This document shows, in pieces, positions 35,335-45,039 of a DNA stretch of 64,000 nucleotides. Each line of letters starts with the position of its first letter. Positions within the stretch are counted from its first letter, which is position 1. The position numbers and the translations under genes were made by a program. The notes below the pieces were generated by a model that was given only the letters and a program-made list of their open reading frames with translations, was not told the origin of the DNA and ran no database searches. The DNA comes from Streptomyces lasiicapitis (GTDB taxonomy: Bacteria > Actinomycetota > Actinomycetes > Streptomycetales > Streptomycetaceae): the NCBI RefSeq assembly GCF_014646335.1, contig NZ_BMNG01000015.1:244256-308255 (forward strand). Reading direction: 5' to 3'.

Positions 35335-36981
35335 CTAGTGGCGCACCCCTCGATACGTCCTGCCCCCACGCCGTGGCAGCGCCGCCGGTACCTCCTCGGG
35401 CGTCGCGCTCGTCTCCACCGCCAGGTGCAGCTCCGTCCTGGTCGTCGCCGACGACAGGTCCAGGGCGAGGAGTCGGCCGCACTCGGCGAGCCAGGTCGTG
35501 AGGGTCGTCCGGTGCAGGCCGAGCGCGGCGGCGGCCGGGGCGGTGCGGCCGCGGTGGCCGAGCCAGCAGCGGAGCGCGATGCGCAGGCGGGTGTCCAGCG
35601 GTTCGAGCAGCGCGGACGCCCAGCGGTCGGAGTGTTCGGGGGTGAGCAGGTCGGCGGGCAGGGGCGGGTGGGGGCGCAGTCGGGTCGGCGGGGCCGTGGT
35701 CGTGGGGGTGGGCGGGGTCGGCTGCGGGGGTGAGGCTGAAGGTGAGTTCGGAGGTGGGGGAGGTGGGGGAGCGGTCGTCTGCGGGGGAGCGTCCGTCGAC
35801 GGGGGTGTGCCCGTCGGGTCGGCGGCGGTCGTCGGTCCCGCAGCGGCTGTCGGTTCCGCGGCGGTCGTCGGTCCCGCGGCGGCCGGGGCCCGTAGCGCGA
35901 GGAGCAGTTGGGCCTGCACCGTCGGGTCGTCCAGGTCGGCCGCGAGCAGCGCTCGGATGCCGCGCAGTCGGGTGCGTACCGTTCCCTCCGCCACGTCGAG
36001 GGCCTGCGCGGCGGACAGAGCGGAGCCCGAGCGGAGCCATGCCTCCAGGGTGCGGCGCTGCTCGCGGTCCAGGGGCTTGAGGACGGCCGCGGACCACGCG
36101 GCGAGCCGGTCCGTCGGTACGACGCGCAGCAGCCCGTGCGCACCGAGGCCGGTCGCGGAGGTGAGGCAGCCGACGGTGGCGCTGTTGCGTGCCGTGCCCG
36201 CCTCGGCCCAGGCGGTGGCGAACATGTCCAGTGGCGCGGAATCCGCTGCCCCGCCCGCCAGATGGTGGCGGTCGGCGACGCGGGCCACGAGGGAGAGCAG
36301 CGAGTTGTGCTCGTCGTGTGCGCCGTGCAGGGCGACGACCACCAACTCGGCCCCGTCCAGGCAGAGGAGCATGCGCGTGCCGCCGAGGGACGTGCCGGGC
36401 TGCGCCGCCCGCCACAGCGCCTGGTAGGCGGTGTGCACGGCGCGCCCGGTGAGCCGGTACACCGTGGCGTGCGTGAGCTGCGTGGCGGCGGTGCCGCCCA
36501 GCACGTCGGCGGCCAGGGGGTGGTGGCCGTGCAGGAGCAGGCGCAGCACGGCGGAGTGCAGGCGCTGTTCGGCGCCGCGCACCTCGTCCGCCCGCCGGGC
36601 CCGCACCCGCAGCAGGTCGGCGGTGGCCCGCGCGATCAGGCCCGCCTGGGAGGCGGGCGTCCTGCGCGGGCCGAGGACGAGGACGGTGCCCGCGGCGTCG
36701 GTCACCTGATGGATGGTGAGGTGCGGGTGGGTCTGCGGGTGCGCGGCCGCGCGCTCGCCCTCGGGCCCGGCCGAGTGCGGGGTGCTGTGGACGGCACCGG
36801 CCACCGGGTCCACCAGGACGGCCCAGCCGTCGGTCAGCTCGGCCGCCTCGGCGATCAGCGCCGCGCCGGAGTGGGCGGCCGCCCGTGTGAGCCGCCGCAG
36901 CACCTGGCTCGGCAGGTCCTGCCCGGCGGCGGAGGGCGCGGGCCCCGCGTGCTGCGGGCGGCCCGCGCCGCTCGCCGTCAT
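35335..36981 (-). CDS. PucR-like regulator with two C-terminal HTH segments
   Basis: A 548-residue regulator. The N-terminal half (about 25-300) is a sensor region of GAF-like character with no clear ligand motif. Two PucR/CdaR-type helix-turn-helix segments follow: SAAQALDVAEGTVRTRLRGI (about 350) and AAAALGLHRTTLTTWLAECG (about 500). They are joined by a low-complexity Pro/Thr linker (35690-35890) built from about 30-base repeats. It is the last gene of an operon with a methyltransferase and an XRE regulator (four-base overlaps). A similar double-HTH protein is encoded at 38743. Targets unknown. Confidence 0.72.
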   Translation of the reverse strand: MTASGAGRPQHAGPAPSAAGQDLPSQVLRRLTRAAAHSGAALIAEAAELTDGWAVLVDPVAGAVHSTPHSAGPEGERAAAHPQTHPHLTIHQVTDAAGTVLVLGPRRTPASQAGLIARATADLLRVRARRADEVRGAEQRLHSAVLRLLLHGHHPLAADVLGGTAATQLTHATVYRLTGRAVHTAYQALWRAAQPGTSLGGTRMLLCLDGAELVVVALHGAHDEHNSLLSLVARVADRHHLAGGAADSAPLDMFATAWAEAGTARNSATVGCLTSATGLGAHGLLRVVPTDRLAAWSAAVLKPLDREQRRTLEAWLRSGSALSAAQALDVAEGTVRTRLRGIRALLAADLDDPTVQAQLLLALRAPAAAGPTTAAEPTAAAGPTTAADPTGTPPSTDAPPQTTAPPPPPPPNSPSASPPQPTPPTPTTTAPPTRLRPHPPLPADLLTPEHSDRWASALLEPLDTRLRIALRCWLGHRGRTAPAAAALGLHRTTLTTWLAECGRLLALDLSSATTRTELHLAVETSATPEEVPAALPRRGGRTYRGVRH

Positions 36982-37772
36982 GAGATCCGTGCGACGCCGC
37001 CCCAGCCCGCACGCACGGTCAGGCGGCCGGTGGTCGCTTCGGGCCGCCAGTTGGGCCAGGACACATAGCCGGGCTCGACCAGCTCAAGGCCCTCGAAGAA
37101 GGCCACCGTCTGCTCCGGCTCACGGAAGATGTACGGAATGGCGCCGGAGCTGTTGTACGCCTCCTGCACCTCCCGGTGCTTGTCGTCCGCGGCGGTGGAG
37201 TGGCTCAGGGACACGTAGCTGCCCGCGGGAAGGCGCGCGATGAGGCGCCGTACGAGGGAGAGACACTCGTCCCAGTCGACGATGTGGCCGAGCACATCGT
37301 TGATCACCAGGGCGACGGGCTGGGTCATGTCCAGGGTCTTGGCCGCGCCCTCCAGGACGGCGTCCGTGTCGCGCATGTCCGCGAGTACGTAGTCCATGGC
37401 GCCCTCGGGCGTGCTCTTGCGCATCGCGTGGACGTGCAGCAGGACCAGCGGGTCGTGGTCGACGTACACCACCCGGCAGTCGGGCGCGATGCGCTGTGCC
37501 ACCTCGTGGGTGTTGTTGGCCGTCGGCAGGCCGGCGCCGACGTCGAGGAACTGCCGGATCCCGGCCTCCCTCGCCAGCCATGTCACGGTGCGGATGAGGA
37601 AGCCGCGCGACTCCTGGGCCATCGGCTCGATCAGCGGGTACTTGTCGCGGTAGGCGTCGCCCGCGGCCTGGTCGGCGGGGAACCAGTCCTTGCCGCCCAG
37701 CCAGTAGTTCCAGACGCGCGCGCTGTGGGCGACGGAGGTGTCTATCTGCTGGGGGTCGGTGGGCTCGGTCAA
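36978..37772 (-). CDS. SAM-dependent methyltransferase (DUF574/PF04672 type)
   Basis: A 264-residue protein of the actinomycete DUF574 family. It begins DTSVAHSARVWNYWLGGKDW and has the SAM-binding motif FLDVGAGLPTANNTHEVA, then VVYVDHDPLVLLHV. The family is predicted to methylate unknown substrates and is often next to DUF397/XRE genes in Streptomyces, as here. It is translationally coupled on both sides by ATGA overlaps. Confidence 0.87.
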   Translation of the reverse strand: MTEPTDPQQIDTSVAHSARVWNYWLGGKDWFPADQAAGDAYRDKYPLIEPMAQESRGFLIRTVTWLAREAGIRQFLDVGAGLPTANNTHEVAQRIAPDCRVVYVDHDPLVLLHVHAMRKSTPEGAMDYVLADMRDTDAVLEGAAKTLDMTQPVALVINDVLGHIVDWDECLSLVRRLIARLPAGSYVSLSHSTAADDKHREVQEAYNSSGAIPYIFREPEQTVAFFEGLELVEPGYVSWPNWRPEATTGRLTVRAGWGGVARIS

Positions 37773-38632
37773 GACAGTGCCTCTTTCGACTTGTCGGGGT
37801 GGAGGGCGATGGCACAGGAGTAGTCAAGGAGCAGGCGGTAGTCGGTGACGGTCGCGGACGCGTCCCACACGTCGGCGCTGCCGGCCGGGCCGCCCTCCCG
37901 GACCACGCGGTCGGGAATCTCCCGTGCCTCGACCCTGTAGACGGTGATCGCGGGGGTGCCGGTCAGGGCGTGCGGCGGCCCGTCCAGGGGGTGGATCTGC
38001 AAGGTCACGTCGGGCCCGTCGACGGCGGCCCGCAGCGCCGCCACCTGCTCGGCCATGACGTCCCTGCCCCCTACGCGGGTGTGCAGCGCCACCGCCGACA
38101 TCACGGCCCAGATGCGCGTCTGCTGGGCCCGCAACTGTTCTTGACGGATCATCAGCAGTTCGGTGCGCGCGTCCTTCTCGGCGGCGGACAGGTCGGGACG
38201 CAGGGCGTCGTCGACGGCGCGGGCGTAGGCCCGGGTGCGCAACAGGGCCGGGACGAGGGCGGGTTCCCAGGCGCGGATCATGCTGGCGGCGGACTCCACG
38301 CTCATCAGGTCGAGCTGCCACGGGTCCATGGCGGCGCGCCACGGATGCCACCAGCCGGGGAGGTTCGCCGTCGCGAGCTTGCCGAGGAATTCGTCGATCT
38401 CCGCGGCCGGTAATCCGTACGCCCGCAGCAGCGACCGGACTTGTCCCTCGTCCAGGGACGTCTGGGCCTGCTCGATGCGGCGGACGGTCACCGGATGGGC
38501 GCCGAGCGCGTCCGCGGCGTGCTGACGCGTCAGCCCCGCCGCCTCGCGCAACATTTTCAGCCGGGTGGCCAGAACGAGGTGCGCGAGGGTCGGGCCTGAC
38601 CTTTCGCGGGCCACGAACTCTCCTTCCGGCAC
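37769..38632 (-). CDS. XRE family regulator with DUF5753 domain
   Basis: A 287-residue DNA-binding protein. An N-terminal HTH_31 domain (about 20-75, LREAAGLTRQHAADALGAHP then VTVRRIEQAQ) is followed by the DUF5753 sensor domain (about 95-280, AMDPWQLDLMSVESAASMI, TLQIHPLDGPPHAL). Such regulators usually control small DUF397 genes; none is adjacent here, and it heads an operon with a methyltransferase and a PucR-like regulator instead. Divergent from the second PucR-like gene. Confidence 0.87.
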   Translation of the reverse strand: MPEGEFVARERSGPTLAHLVLATRLKMLREAAGLTRQHAADALGAHPVTVRRIEQAQTSLDEGQVRSLLRAYGLPAAEIDEFLGKLATANLPGWWHPWRAAMDPWQLDLMSVESAASMIRAWEPALVPALLRTRAYARAVDDALRPDLSAAEKDARTELLMIRQEQLRAQQTRIWAVMSAVALHTRVGGRDVMAEQVAALRAAVDGPDVTLQIHPLDGPPHALTGTPAITVYRVEAREIPDRVVREGGPAGSADVWDASATVTDYRLLLDYSCAIALHPDKSKEALS

Positions 38633-38742
38633 TCACCGCAACTTGCGGACACTGCACACCTTGTCGCTTGCAATCTCTGTTCGCAACCCTTTGAGTGGGT
38701 GAGGAGATATCACCAACGCCGCGGGCAGAAGCGGGAGATGAC

Positions 38743-40743
38743 GTGCTGACACTGGGCGCGCTGGTCGGCAGGGCTGAACTCGAGCTCGCCTTCGCCGGGG
38801 GAATCGACGCGGCCCGGTACGAGCCCGCCGGGGTGGCCGGACTGACGACCCTGACCCTGGCCCAGCTCCTGGAGGGCGAGCCCCAGCGACGCCTCGAACC
38901 CGGATCCCTGGTCCTGGTCACCGGGCTGCCGTTCCGCCTCCGGGGCCACGCGGAAGTCGCCCTGGAAACGCTCCTGGAACAGTTGGCGCTCGACAGGTGC
39001 GCAGGCCTCGTGGTGAACGCGACACCGGCTCCCCATCAGCCCTTCCCGCAAGCGATACGCGACCTGTCCAGCGCACTCGCCGTCCCCCTCCTTGTCACCA
39101 CCGCGCCCCTGCGGGAGTGGGTCAGGACGCGCCACCGCTTCCAGGAGAGCAGGCTCTCCGGCGCCGAGCGCCGCGCCGCCCAACTCGCCACCCTCGTCCA
39201 GCAGATGCCCACCCAGCTCGCCGACCCCAGAGCCATGCAGCGGATCGCCGACTGGCTCGCGCGCGCCCTGCACGTACAGGTCCTCGTCAGCGAACCCCAG
39301 CGCGTCCTCGCCGCCTCGCCCGCCACCGCCGCCGAGACCCTGGCACCGGCGATCATCCACCGCTCCGTCGGCGCGGCCACGCCCGAGCAGCACACCCGCC
39401 TCATCACCCTCGCCCCGGCCCACGGAGCGGACACGGTCCTCGCCGTCGCCCGCACCGCGCCCTTCGACGACGCCGACGTACGCCTCCTCGGCCAGACCGC
39501 GAAGCTCCTCGGCCTCCTCGACCAGGCACGCCGTGAATACCGCGCGGCGGCCGACGCCTCGCGCGCCGCCCGGCGGGCCGCCGTGGAACTCCTCCTGGAC
39601 GCCGAGGTCGACAAGGCACGACGGGTCATGGCCCCGCAGGCCCCCGGCCTCCTGGAGCCGGAGACGGCCCGTGTCTTCGTCATCGAGACCCCGCGCACCC
39701 ACCGCGACGCCGCTGCACGCCGGTGCGAGGCCGTCACCGCGGGCCGCGCCCTGGTGATCGCGGACCCGCGCGCGGAGCGCAGGATCCTGGTCGTACAGCC
39801 GATTCAGGTGCCCGCGCGGGCAGCAGGACGGGGCAGTGCCGTCGCGTCCGATGCGTACGACACATCCGGCGCCGGCGGCACAGCCGCGCTGCCCGGCGGA
39901 TCCGCGGGCGCCTTCGAACTGCCCGGCACCTCCGGCGTGCCCGCCGAACTCGCCCGCGTCGTGGCCGCCTTGGGCGCCGACGCGACCCTCAGCGGCAGCG
40001 GCATCTACTCCATGTCCCTGCTCGCCGACGCGCTCAAAGAGGCCGTCGCCGCCCAGCGGTTCGCGCTCCACCAGCCCGACGCGCTCGCGCTGTCCGCGCA
40101 CCACACCGACCTGGTCGGCCTGCTCCCGCCGCGCGACGCGCAGCGCTGGGCCAGGAATCTCCTCGACCCGCTGATGCGGCACGAGACCCAGTGGGAGCAG
40201 ATGCGCGAGACGCTGGCCAGCGCCCTCGCCCACCCCTACACGGTCGCCGCACGGCGTCTGCACCTGCACCGCAACACCGTCACACGGCGCGTGACCCGGG
40301 CGGCCGAAGCCCTGGACGTGGACTTCGGCACGGTCGCCGACCGCATCGCCGTCGGCCTGGCCCTGGAACTGGTCACGCAGCGGGAACACCCCGCGGGATC
40401 CGCAACCCTCGACGGCGCGCCGCCGACGCTGCCCGCACTGCTCGCCGCGCCCCAGGTCCTCGCCTGGGCGGACACCCTCCTGCACACCGCCCGCGGCGAT
40501 CGCCGGGACCTGCTGACCACCGCCACCGTCTGGCTCACGCACGACGCGCACATCGAACCGACCGCGCGCGCCCTGGGCCTCTCGGAAGCCACCGTGCGCT
40601 CCCATCTGCGCGCCCTCGAGCGGCACATGGCCCGCGACTTCAGCTCCCTGAACGGCCTGCGCGATCTGCAGTTCTCCCTGCACGTCGTGACCGGCGACCT
40701 CGACGTCGCGGACAGCCGCGGCGTGCTGTGCCCAGCGACCTGA
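38743..40743 (+). CDS. PucR family regulator with two C-terminal HTH segments
   Basis: A 666-residue regulator. The PucR N-terminal domain (about 1-120, VLTLGALVGRAELELAFAGG) and a GAF-like middle are followed by two HTH_30-type segments: RRLHLHRNTVTRRVTRAAEA (about 510) and ARALGLSEATVRSHLRALER (about 620). Most PucR proteins have one such HTH at the end. GTG 38743 is preferred since GCGGGAG lies 7 bases upstream and the domain begins there; a GTG at 38695 is in frame. Divergent from the XRE gene. Effector unknown. Confidence 0.82.
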   Translation: MLTLGALVGRAELELAFAGGIDAARYEPAGVAGLTTLTLAQLLEGEPQRRLEPGSLVLVTGLPFRLRGHAEVALETLLEQLALDRCAGLVVNATPAPHQPFPQAIRDLSSALAVPLLVTTAPLREWVRTRHRFQESRLSGAERRAAQLATLVQQMPTQLADPRAMQRIADWLARALHVQVLVSEPQRVLAASPATAAETLAPAIIHRSVGAATPEQHTRLITLAPAHGADTVLAVARTAPFDDADVRLLGQTAKLLGLLDQARREYRAAADASRAARRAAVELLLDAEVDKARRVMAPQAPGLLEPETARVFVIETPRTHRDAAARRCEAVTAGRALVIADPRAERRILVVQPIQVPARAAGRGSAVASDAYDTSGAGGTAALPGGSAGAFELPGTSGVPAELARVVAALGADATLSGSGIYSMSLLADALKEAVAAQRFALHQPDALALSAHHTDLVGLLPPRDAQRWARNLLDPLMRHETQWEQMRETLASALAHPYTVAARRLHLHRNTVTRRVTRAAEALDVDFGTVADRIAVGLALELVTQREHPAGSATLDGAPPTLPALLAAPQVLAWADTLLHTARGDRRDLLTTATVWLTHDAHIEPTARALGLSEATVRSHLRALERHMARDFSSLNGLRDLQFSLHVVTGDLDVADSRGVLCPAT

Positions 40744-40760
40744 CGTGACGCACGAGCCGC

Positions 40761-40808
40761 CGCGACAGTCGCAACGCGGTCACCCGCGACGGTCGCCACG
40801 CGGTCACC
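40761..40808. repeat. Tandem 24-base repeat at the LAL regulator stop codon
   Basis: Two directly adjacent 24-base units (40761-40784, 40785-40808) differ at two positions; the second contains the stop codon of the leftward LuxR gene. The next 100 bases, which encode the Arg/His-rich tail of that protein, are also made of imperfect short repeats. Confidence 0.75.
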
Positions 40809-43767
40809 AGGCGGGCAGCTCGCGGTGCGGCTGGTCGCGGTGAGGCTGCTCCCGGCGCGGGTGCTCGCGCTGCACGCGCTCGCGGTGCGGGCGCTCGGCG
40901 TCGCCCGGCCGCCGGGCGAGAGCCGCGGGGAGCTCCCCGCGACGGCGGATGCCGAGCTTGCGGTAGGAACTCGTCAGATGGGTCTCGACGGTGCGCCGCG
41001 CGAGGTGCAGGAGCCGGGCGATCTCGGTGTTCGTGCGGCCGTCGGCGGCGAGTGCGGTGATGCGCCGCTCGCTGGCGGTCAGGGCCGCCGACCCGGTGTG
41101 CGCCGCCGTGGTGCGGCGGGCGCCGCCCTCGCGCAGCACCCCCTCGGCCAGGGCCAGGAGCCGGACCGCGCCCTTGCGTTCGGCGCGCTCGGCCGCCTCC
41201 CGCAGCGGATCGCGGGCCCGCGCCCGTTCGCCGACGGCCGTGAGCAGCCGACCCTGGTCGATCAGAGCCATGATCAGTTCTGTCTCGGCCGGTGCGTCCC
41301 GCAGTTGTCGTACGGCCTGGTCGGTCAGCTCCAGGCCGTGCCGGCCGCCGGTCGCCGCGCCCAGGACGCGCAGGGCCCGGCCGATCTGACGCGGCGTGTT
41401 CCAGACCGAGGCGAGCCGCAGCTCCTCTTCCGCCAGGGCGAGCGCCTGCTCGGGGCGCCCGAGAGCCAGCTCGCACTCCGCCGCGGCGGTACGCCACGGA
41501 GTCACCGCCGGGCTGACCACACTGCGTGCCGCCTGCCGGCGCCCGCACTCCAGGAAGTCGTCGCGCGCGCCCGCCGTGTCACCGTCGGCGGCGCGCAGGA
41601 CCCCGCGTGCGTACAGGAAACGGTTCGGCTCCCAGGAGTCGGGCGCGTCGCGGAGGTCGAAGGCGCCCGCCAGGGTGCGGGCCTCGTCCACGCGGCCGGT
41701 ATCGACCAGCGCGACGACGGCGTGGGCGTGGGCATTGGTCGGCGCGCGCCGGCCGTCGTGCGCCTCGGGGGCCCGGAGCACGGCGGGATCGGCGAGCAAC
41801 TCCGCGTACGAGCCGCGCGCGGCGGCGATGTCGGCCCGCACGTTCAGCAGGGCCGCGTGCATCGGATGCAGCAGCGACGTGCTCTGCCCGGCCAGACCGC
41901 GGTCGACCAGGCGCTCGGCCTCGTCCAGTTCGTCGGCCCACTGCGCGATGGCCGCCGTGGTGCCGAGGAGGAAGGACTCGCCCAGCGGTTCGGCGGGCTC
42001 CTTGAGCAGGGTGCGGACCCGGTCCATGGCGGCGTGCGCGGACAGCAGGCCTGCCGTGGACTCGTAGCGCACCAGGAGCGCCTGCCCGGCCGCGCCGATC
42101 AGGTCCGGCGAGTGCTCGGCACGCTCGCGCAGCCAGCCGTACATCCGCCGCCGCACCTGCTGGTCGTGGTCGGCGAGCAGCGCGGAGGCCGTCTGGAGCG
42201 TGCCGACCAGGTCCGGATGGTCCGTCAACTGCCGGTCCAGGGAGCGCAGTACGTTCACCGCGGCCCGCGCCTCGCCCTGCCCGGCGAGCGCCGTGCCGAG
42301 CGCCACCGCCGTACGCACCCGGCCCTCGGGGCTGCTCGCGAGCTGCAGCGCCTGGGCGAGCCGGGGTATGCCGACCGCGGGCAGGGCGGAGGCGAACTCC
42401 AGGGACCCCAGTTCGGTGAGCACCTCGGCCCGGCGGGCGGACGTCATCGGTTCGTCGAGCGCGCGGCGCAGGAAGGCGACGGCGTCGCCGGTACGACTCT
42501 CGCGGACGGTGACCGCCGCGGCGTCCAGGAGTATGCGGGTGGCCCAGGACTCGCCGACCTCGGGCACCCGCAGGAGCTGTCCCGCCACGGCTTCGGCGGG
42601 GTCGCCGCGGCGCAGCATCGCCTCGGCCGCGAGCCGGTGGGCCTGCTGCCGCCGGGCCGCGGACCAGCCGCTCAACACGGCGTCGCGCAGCAGGGGATGG
42701 GCGTAGCGGAGGCGGCCGTCCGGGGCGGGGCGGAGCATCCCCAGGTGGGTCATGGCGGTGAGCCAGCCGTGCACCCGCGCGGGATCGGCGCCGGTCATCC
42801 CGGCGAGCAGAACCGGATCGCCGTCCGCGCCCCGGGCCGGATCGTCGCCCCTGCTCAGGGCCGAAGGACCGTCCGTGGCCGAAGGGTTGACCGTGCCCGG
42901 AGCGCTGTCCTCGTCCATGGCGGCGAGTGCGCGGGCCACCTCGGCGGTCGCGCTTCCCGCGCTGTCCAGCCACCAGGTGACCGCGGCCGGGTAGGAGCCC
43001 GGGTACAGCGCCGCGCAGGTGTCCGGCAGGGCGGTGGGACGGGGGCCGTCCGGCTCGGCGGTGCGCAGGTCGTCGAGGAGGGCGCGCAGCAGCAGCGGGT
43101 TGCCGGCGGCTGCCCGCACGCAGTCGTCCACCCAGGCCTGCGGGGGCGCGTCGCCTACCTGCGAACGGACCAGTTCCGCGGCCGTGTCGGGGGCCAGCGG
43201 GGACAGGGTGCGGGTGCGCACGAGGGCGGGCGAAAGGGCGTGGGCGAGACCGGACAAGGGAGGTTCGACGTCGTACTGACTGCGCTCGGTCGCCACGAGC
43301 AGCACCGGTATCCGGTCGAGCTGGCGGGCGGCCGCCATGAGCCAGTTGCGGGACTGGGCGTCGGCGAGGTGGATGTCGTCCACGGCGAGCAGCAGGGGCT
43401 TCTCGGCGGCCAGCGCGAGCAGTTCGCGCCACAGCTGCGAGGCGTGGTCGCTGCGGCGCGTGGCCTCGGCGGCGTCCGGTGTCTCCGGGGAGGCCTGGGC
43501 CGGGCACTTGAAGTCCGGTCCGGCGCGAAGCAGTTGGGTCACGGCGGTGAGCGGCGCGATGGAGTGGGCCGTGCACCGCACGCGCAGCACCCGCATGCCG
43601 TGTGCCTCGGCGTGTTCGGCGGCGGCCTCCAGGAGGGTGCTGCGGCCGGTGCCGGTGGCGCCTCGCAGCAGCACCAGGCGGCCGGAGCCGGACCGGGCCC
43701 GCCCGGCCTCGGCCGCCACCAGCCCCATCGCCTCGCGGCGGTCGCGGATCGGGTCTGGTCGGGACAT
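40804..43767 (-). CDS. LuxR family large ATP-binding (LAL) regulator
   Basis: A 987-residue regulator. The AAA/NB-ARC-like N-terminus has Walker A LRGATGTGRSTLLEAA (about 36) and Walker B LLLAVDDIHLADAQS (about 125). A long TPR-like helical middle (about 400-860) is followed by a LuxR HTH (about 895-950, LTASERRITALAADGRTNTE, ARRTVETHLTSSYRKLGIRR). LAL proteins activate secondary metabolism or sugar genes. The C-terminus ends in a repetitive Arg/His tail (RERVQREHPRREQPHRDQPH). ATG 43767 follows GGAGG. Divergent from another LuxR gene. Confidence 0.88.
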   Translation of the reverse strand: MSRPDPIRDRREAMGLVAAEAGRARSGSGRLVLLRGATGTGRSTLLEAAAEHAEAHGMRVLRVRCTAHSIAPLTAVTQLLRAGPDFKCPAQASPETPDAAEATRRSDHASQLWRELLALAAEKPLLLAVDDIHLADAQSRNWLMAAARQLDRIPVLLVATERSQYDVEPPLSGLAHALSPALVRTRTLSPLAPDTAAELVRSQVGDAPPQAWVDDCVRAAAGNPLLLRALLDDLRTAEPDGPRPTALPDTCAALYPGSYPAAVTWWLDSAGSATAEVARALAAMDEDSAPGTVNPSATDGPSALSRGDDPARGADGDPVLLAGMTGADPARVHGWLTAMTHLGMLRPAPDGRLRYAHPLLRDAVLSGWSAARRQQAHRLAAEAMLRRGDPAEAVAGQLLRVPEVGESWATRILLDAAAVTVRESRTGDAVAFLRRALDEPMTSARRAEVLTELGSLEFASALPAVGIPRLAQALQLASSPEGRVRTAVALGTALAGQGEARAAVNVLRSLDRQLTDHPDLVGTLQTASALLADHDQQVRRRMYGWLRERAEHSPDLIGAAGQALLVRYESTAGLLSAHAAMDRVRTLLKEPAEPLGESFLLGTTAAIAQWADELDEAERLVDRGLAGQSTSLLHPMHAALLNVRADIAAARGSYAELLADPAVLRAPEAHDGRRAPTNAHAHAVVALVDTGRVDEARTLAGAFDLRDAPDSWEPNRFLYARGVLRAADGDTAGARDDFLECGRRQAARSVVSPAVTPWRTAAAECELALGRPEQALALAEEELRLASVWNTPRQIGRALRVLGAATGGRHGLELTDQAVRQLRDAPAETELIMALIDQGRLLTAVGERARARDPLREAAERAERKGAVRLLALAEGVLREGGARRTTAAHTGSAALTASERRITALAADGRTNTEIARLLHLARRTVETHLTSSYRKLGIRRRGELPAALARRPGDAERPHRERVQREHPRREQPHRDQPHRELPAW

Positions 43768-43994
43768 CACTGCCTCCTGCTGTCGTGGTCGTGCCGTGGT
43801 CGATCTCGTGGTGCGCCTCGTGGTGCTCCACGATTGTCCGGACCATTGGTGAAGGGGAAGTGTGGATCGTGCCTATCTGCCACAGCTTTCACTGGAGCAT
43901 CCGGGCGCGACGCCGACATCGAGGAGGATGGGGAAATCCGTTGAACGGTTTATTCCGGACCAAGGGGGGCGTCCCGGCGGGGACCCACGACGGC

Positions 43995-44747
43995 ATGGTT
44001 TCGGCCGGACCCACGGACAGAGTCCCGGCCCAGGTCAGAGCCGTGGTCAGACCCCCGGTTCCGGTCGCGGCCGCGGACCGGGACCCGACCCGAGCCGCCG
44101 AATCCGTCCGCGCGCCACACCCCGCGCACCGGATCCCGGTCGTCGTCCACACCACGGATCCCATCTCCCGCGCGGGCGCGCTCAGCCTGCTCGGCCAACA
44201 CCCGATGATCGACCTCCGTGACGAGCGGGAGGCCGGGCCCGGAACCGTGGCCGTACTGATCTGCGAGACGCCCGACGAGACGACACTGACCTCGCTGCGC
44301 AGGCTGGTGCGCAGCGAGGGCGCCCGCGCCGTCCTCGTGGTGAGCGCCGTGCGGGAGGCCGAACTCCTCGACGTCATCGAGTGCGGTGTGGGGGCCGTGG
44401 TCTGGCGCCACGAAGCCACCGCGCACCGCCTGTTGCAGGCCGTCCTCGCCGCCTCGCGGGGCGACGGCGACCTTCCCTCCGACCTGCTCGGCCGGCTGCT
44501 GAGCCAGGTGGGCACGCTGCAGCGGTCCGCCGCCGGCACCAGCGGCGCCCCCGCCTCGGGGCTTGCTCCGCGCGAGGCGGACGTGCTGCGCCTGGTCGCG
44601 GAGGGCCTTGACACCGGAGAGATCGCAAGCAAGCTCTCCTACTCCGAGCGCACGGTCAAGAACGTCATGCACGGCCTGACCACCCGCCTTCACCTGCGCA
44701 ATCGCGCCCACGCCGTGGCCCATGCCCTGCGGGAAGGCTACATCTGA
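43995..44747 (+). CDS. LuxR family regulator with receiver-like domain
   Basis: About 250 residues. The middle (about 50-150, IPVVVHTTDPISRAGALSLL) has the shape of a response-regulator receiver, but the acidic pocket and phospho-Asp are not evident, so it may be an atypical receiver. The LuxR HTH is LAPREADVLRLVAEGLDTGE, then SYSERTVKNVMHGLTTRLHL. Start uncertain: ATG 43995, or TTG 43941 with GGATGGGG upstream. Lies divergent from the LAL regulator. Confidence 0.8.
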   Translation: MVSAGPTDRVPAQVRAVVRPPVPVAAADRDPTRAAESVRAPHPAHRIPVVVHTTDPISRAGALSLLGQHPMIDLRDEREAGPGTVAVLICETPDETTLTSLRRLVRSEGARAVLVVSAVREAELLDVIECGVGAVVWRHEATAHRLLQAVLAASRGDGDLPSDLLGRLLSQVGTLQRSAAGTSGAPASGLAPREADVLRLVAEGLDTGEIASKLSYSERTVKNVMHGLTTRLHLRNRAHAVAHALREGYI

Positions 44748-45039
44748 CCGCGCGGGCACCCCAACGGGTCGCGCGGGCAGGCGAGTCGGCCCCTTCGCCG
44801 TCCCGCGAGGATCGGGTCGCCGCCGAACCTGCGACGCATCCGGGAAGGGCCGAAAATCGCCCCCTTCCGGACGAAGTCGGTCCGCTTCTGTGGGTGGCGA
44901 GCAAGGGCGAGGTATCGGGCATCGCGAAAACCGGAGGCGCCCGCTGCCTCGACTGGGTACGGTGTACGCTATTGAGCCGGGCGGCCGCGCAGCCGTGCGC
45001 CCGCAGGCCCGCGCCGCGACCCGTACAAGGAGCCCCCCC

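Noticed and set aside
40825..43944. A 1039-codon rightward open frame
   Set aside because: It lies wholly antisense to the LAL regulator and its composition (Gly/Arg/Val-rich, no domain) is a GC-frame shadow.
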